Source of the DNA: an uncultured Collinsella sp.
GTDB lineage: Bacteria > Actinomycetota > Coriobacteriia > Coriobacteriales > Coriobacteriaceae
Length of the DNA stretch: 7,005 bases
Reading direction: 5' to 3'
Assembly (NCBI GenBank): GCA_900549245.1
Contig: URNQ01000092.1
Coordinates: 1-7,005, forward strand
Part shown: positions 5,952 through 7,005 of the stretch, piece after piece
How positions within the stretch are numbered: position 1 is the stretch's first letter
How the letters are laid out: the number at the start of each line of letters is the position of its first letter
Program-made: the position numbers and the translations under genes
Notes under the pieces: generated by a model
Told to the model about the DNA's origin: nothing
Databases searched by the model: none
Seen by the model: only the letters and a program-made list of their open reading frames with translations

Positions 5952-6218
5952 ATGGCAGAGAAGACCCCGGTAGAGCAGCTTACGTACAAGCAAGCCTCGC
6001 AGGAGCTGGAGCTCATCATCCGCAGCCTGGAGTCGGGCGACATGGAGCTCGAGGAGTCGCTCGAGAGCTATACCCGCGGCGTCGAGCTCCTCAAGAGCCT
6101 GCGCACCCGCCTGTCCGATGCCGAGCAGAAGGTCTCGGTGCTCCTTAAGGACGTCGACGGCAACGACGTGCTCGCCGACGGCGAGGCCGCCAACACGGAC
6201 GACAACCTCTCGTTCTAA
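5952..6218 (+). CDS. xseB: Exodeoxyribonuclease VII small subunit
   Basis: An 88-residue, almost entirely helical protein that binds the long helical region of XseA to form the exonuclease VII holoenzyme. The family signature runs from YKQASQELELIIRSLESG through MELEESLESYTRGVELL to LSDAEQKVSVL (about 12-64), with an acidic, disordered tail. The length is typical. The ATG follows AAAGGA (5939-5944) at 7 bases. It lies 42 bases after xseA on the same strand with no terminator between them, so the two subunits are almost certainly co-transcribed. Confidence 0.94.
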   Translation: MAEKTPVEQLTYKQASQELELIIRSLESGDMELEESLESYTRGVELLKSLRTRLSDAEQKVSVLLKDVDGNDVLADGEAANTDDNLSF

Positions 6219-6225
6219 GCATCTC

Positions 6226-6248
6226 GACCAAATATAATTACCTTGGTC
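6226..6248 (+). promoter_or_regulatory. Inverted repeat enclosing a TATAAT, upstream of the HIT gene
   Basis: Arms GACCAA (6226-6231) and TTGGTC (6243-6248) flank an 11-base centre that contains a perfect -10 hexamer, TATAAT (6233-6238). Transcription would start near 6245, about 23 bases before the HIT ATG. No good -35 lies 16-18 bases upstream, where the xseB stop region falls. The arrangement resembles an operator laid over a -10, or an internal promoter separating the HIT and LysR genes from xseAB. Confidence 0.42.
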
Positions 6249-6267
6249 TGTGAGAAAGGAACCAACC

Positions 6268-6603
6268 ATGTGCGATTGCATCTTCTGCAAAATTGCCAAC
6301 CACGAGATCCCCTCGACCGTTGTCTATGAGGACGACCAGGTCATCGCGTTCGACGACCTCAACCCCCAGGCGCCGGTCCACACGCTCGTGATCCCTAAGA
6401 AGCACTACAGCGACATCGCCGACAGCGTGCCTGCCGAGACCATGGGCGCCATAGCTCACGCCATCCAGGAGGTCGCCAAGGCCAAGGGTCTGGAGGACGG
6501 TTTCCGCGTCATCTCCAACAAGGGCGTCAACGCCGGCCAGACCGTCATGCACTTCCACATGCACGTCCTCGGCGGCAAGAACCTGGGCGAGAACCTCATC
6601 TGA
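6268..6603 (+). CDS. HIT family (histidine triad) nucleotide-binding protein, HinT-like
   Basis: A 111-residue cytoplasmic hydrolase of the histidine triad superfamily, closest in layout to HinT-type enzymes that cleave phosphoramidate bonds of AMP-linked substrates. The triad HFHMHVL is at 95-101, with H97 (the middle histidine) as the expected nucleophile. The N-terminus has CIFCKI (C4, C7), typical of bacterial members that bind zinc, followed by the family motifs VIAFDDLNPQAPVHTLVIPK and FRVISNKGVNAGQTV. Its length is normal. I chose the ATG at 6268 because GAAAGGA lies 8 bases upstream and MCDCIFCKI is the usual start; a GTG at 6250 would add six residues. It is on the same strand as xseAB, with its own possible promoter in the 49-base gap. 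Confidence 0.94.
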   Translation: MCDCIFCKIANHEIPSTVVYEDDQVIAFDDLNPQAPVHTLVIPKKHYSDIADSVPAETMGAIAHAIQEVAKAKGLEDGFRVISNKGVNAGQTVMHFHMHVLGGKNLGENLI

Positions 6604-6644
6604 GGGCGCTTGGCCCGTCGACTTGGCTGCCTTTGGAGTAATCT

Positions 6645-6953
6645 ATGCAGCTTTCTCAACTCGAATACCTTCAAGCGGTAGCGAACTATGGCGGCGTGCG
6701 CAAAGCAGCTCGCGCCGTTCATGTGAGTCCGCAGGCCGTTTCGTCGGCAATCAAAAAGCTGGAATCTGAGTATCAGATTGTTTTGCTCGACCGATCGGCG
6801 GGGGAGGCTGTTTTGTCTCCGGCGGGCAGAGAATTTGCGCGTCGTGCACGCGTGATCCTGGCACAAGCCGACGATCTCAAAAGGTACGCTCAATCGAGGG
6901 GCGACGGCGTTTCGCCCGATGGCCACTTTCGTCTTTACGCCCCCTGCCTTTGA
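6645..6953 (+). CDS. LysR-type transcriptional regulator, truncated by an IS insertion
   Basis: Residues 1-60 are the LysR winged helix-turn-helix (MQLSQLEYLQAVANYGGVRK, then AARAVHVSPQAVSSAIKKLE). The linker helix follows (LSPAGREFARRARVILAQA), then only the first strand of the effector-binding domain (GHFRLYAPC). LysR regulators are normally about 290-320 residues; this one ends at 102. The last gene-derived base is 6950, and the stop codon TGA at 6951-6953 is the first triplet of an IS3-family terminal repeat. The gene is therefore disrupted. A DNA-binding fragment without the effector domain might still be made, but regulation is presumably lost. The ATG is preceded by TTTGGAG at suitable spacing. 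It lies 41 bases after the HIT gene on the same strand. The regulated genes are unknown. Confidence 0.88.
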   Translation: MQLSQLEYLQAVANYGGVRKAARAVHVSPQAVSSAIKKLESEYQIVLLDRSAGEAVLSPAGREFARRARVILAQADDLKRYAQSRGDGVSPDGHFRLYAPCL

Positions 6954-7005
6954 ACTGCACCCCAAAACTTGGACGGCTTAAATAAGAACTACGCCGCAAG
7001 GGACT
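6951..7005. mobile_element. End of an IS3-family (IS150-group-like) insertion sequence, partial
   Basis: The sequence starting TGAACTGCACCCCAAAACTT at 6951 is the characteristic terminal inverted repeat of IS150-group IS3 elements, which begin with TG and a C-rich then A-rich block before TTGGAC. It begins exactly where the LysR gene loses coding similarity. The last gene bases, CTT or CCTT, would be one copy of the 3-4 base target duplication. Only 55 bases of the element are present. The inner bases fit the right-hand (transposase C-terminal) end. Confidence 0.82.
6989..7005 (-). CDS. Possible C-terminus of the IS3 transposase OrfB (partial)
   Basis: Read on the minus strand, the last 17 bases give SLAA followed by TAG, about 15 bases inside the terminal repeat. 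Many IS150-group OrfB transposases end in a similar way shortly before the right inverted repeat. If correct, the element is transcribed toward the LysR gene. Four residues are too few for proof, so this is an orientation clue only. Confidence 0.33.

Noticed and set aside
1..7005. A composite transposon carrying rnd, xseAB and the other genes between two insertion sequences
   Set aside because: The two ends look like different IS families, and the genes between them are ordinary conserved chromosomal genes. Two independent insertions or assembly breaks explain this better.

Overview
This window looks like chromosomal DNA from a high-GC Gram-positive anaerobe of the Coriobacteriia, probably Collinsella-like. 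That placement is an inference from the base composition, the purine-rich ribosome binding sites and the overall feel of the proteins; there is no rRNA or other taxonomic marker. Most of the window is ordinary housekeeping DNA. What is unusual is at its edges and in its small features.

Layout. At bases 1 to about 50 there is a repeat-rich sequence resembling the end of an IS21-type insertion sequence. It abuts a minus-strand gene for a secreted C69-family dipeptidase that stops after 321 residues, well short of the family's usual length (49-1014). Bases 1015-1321 hold no gene but contain the dipeptidase promoter and leader, plus a strong terminator that serves the next minus-strand unit. That unit (1322-2341) is a diacylglycerol-kinase-family lipid kinase followed, 9 bases after its stop, by a 30-codon gene for a single-pass membrane microprotein. 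A short divergent promoter region (2342-2439) separates it from a plus-strand series: ribonuclease D (rnd), a membrane zinc metallopeptidase of the YugP type, exonuclease VII large and small subunits (xseA, xseB), a HIT-family nucleotide hydrolase, and the first 102 residues of a LysR-type regulator. The regulator is cut at base 6951 by the terminal repeat of an IS3-family element, which runs off the end of the window.

How the genes work together. XseA and XseB form one enzyme, exonuclease VII, which degrades single-stranded DNA. RNase D trims structured RNA 3' ends. The HIT protein hydrolyses nucleoside phosphoramidate-type substrates. These share a nucleic-acid and nucleotide theme but are not a dedicated system. 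The lipid kinase and the microprotein form a two-gene unit by spacing. Both outermost genes are broken at what appear to be insertion-sequence ends. The strain has therefore probably lost a regulator and a secreted dipeptidase, or the window is an assembly contig that stops where repeated elements begin.

I found no CRISPR array, tRNA, rRNA, toxin-antitoxin pair or defence island. The most useful new observations are the membrane microprotein, the altered nucleotide-loop motif in the lipid kinase, the back-to-back -10 elements between the kinase and rnd, and the two insertion junctions.
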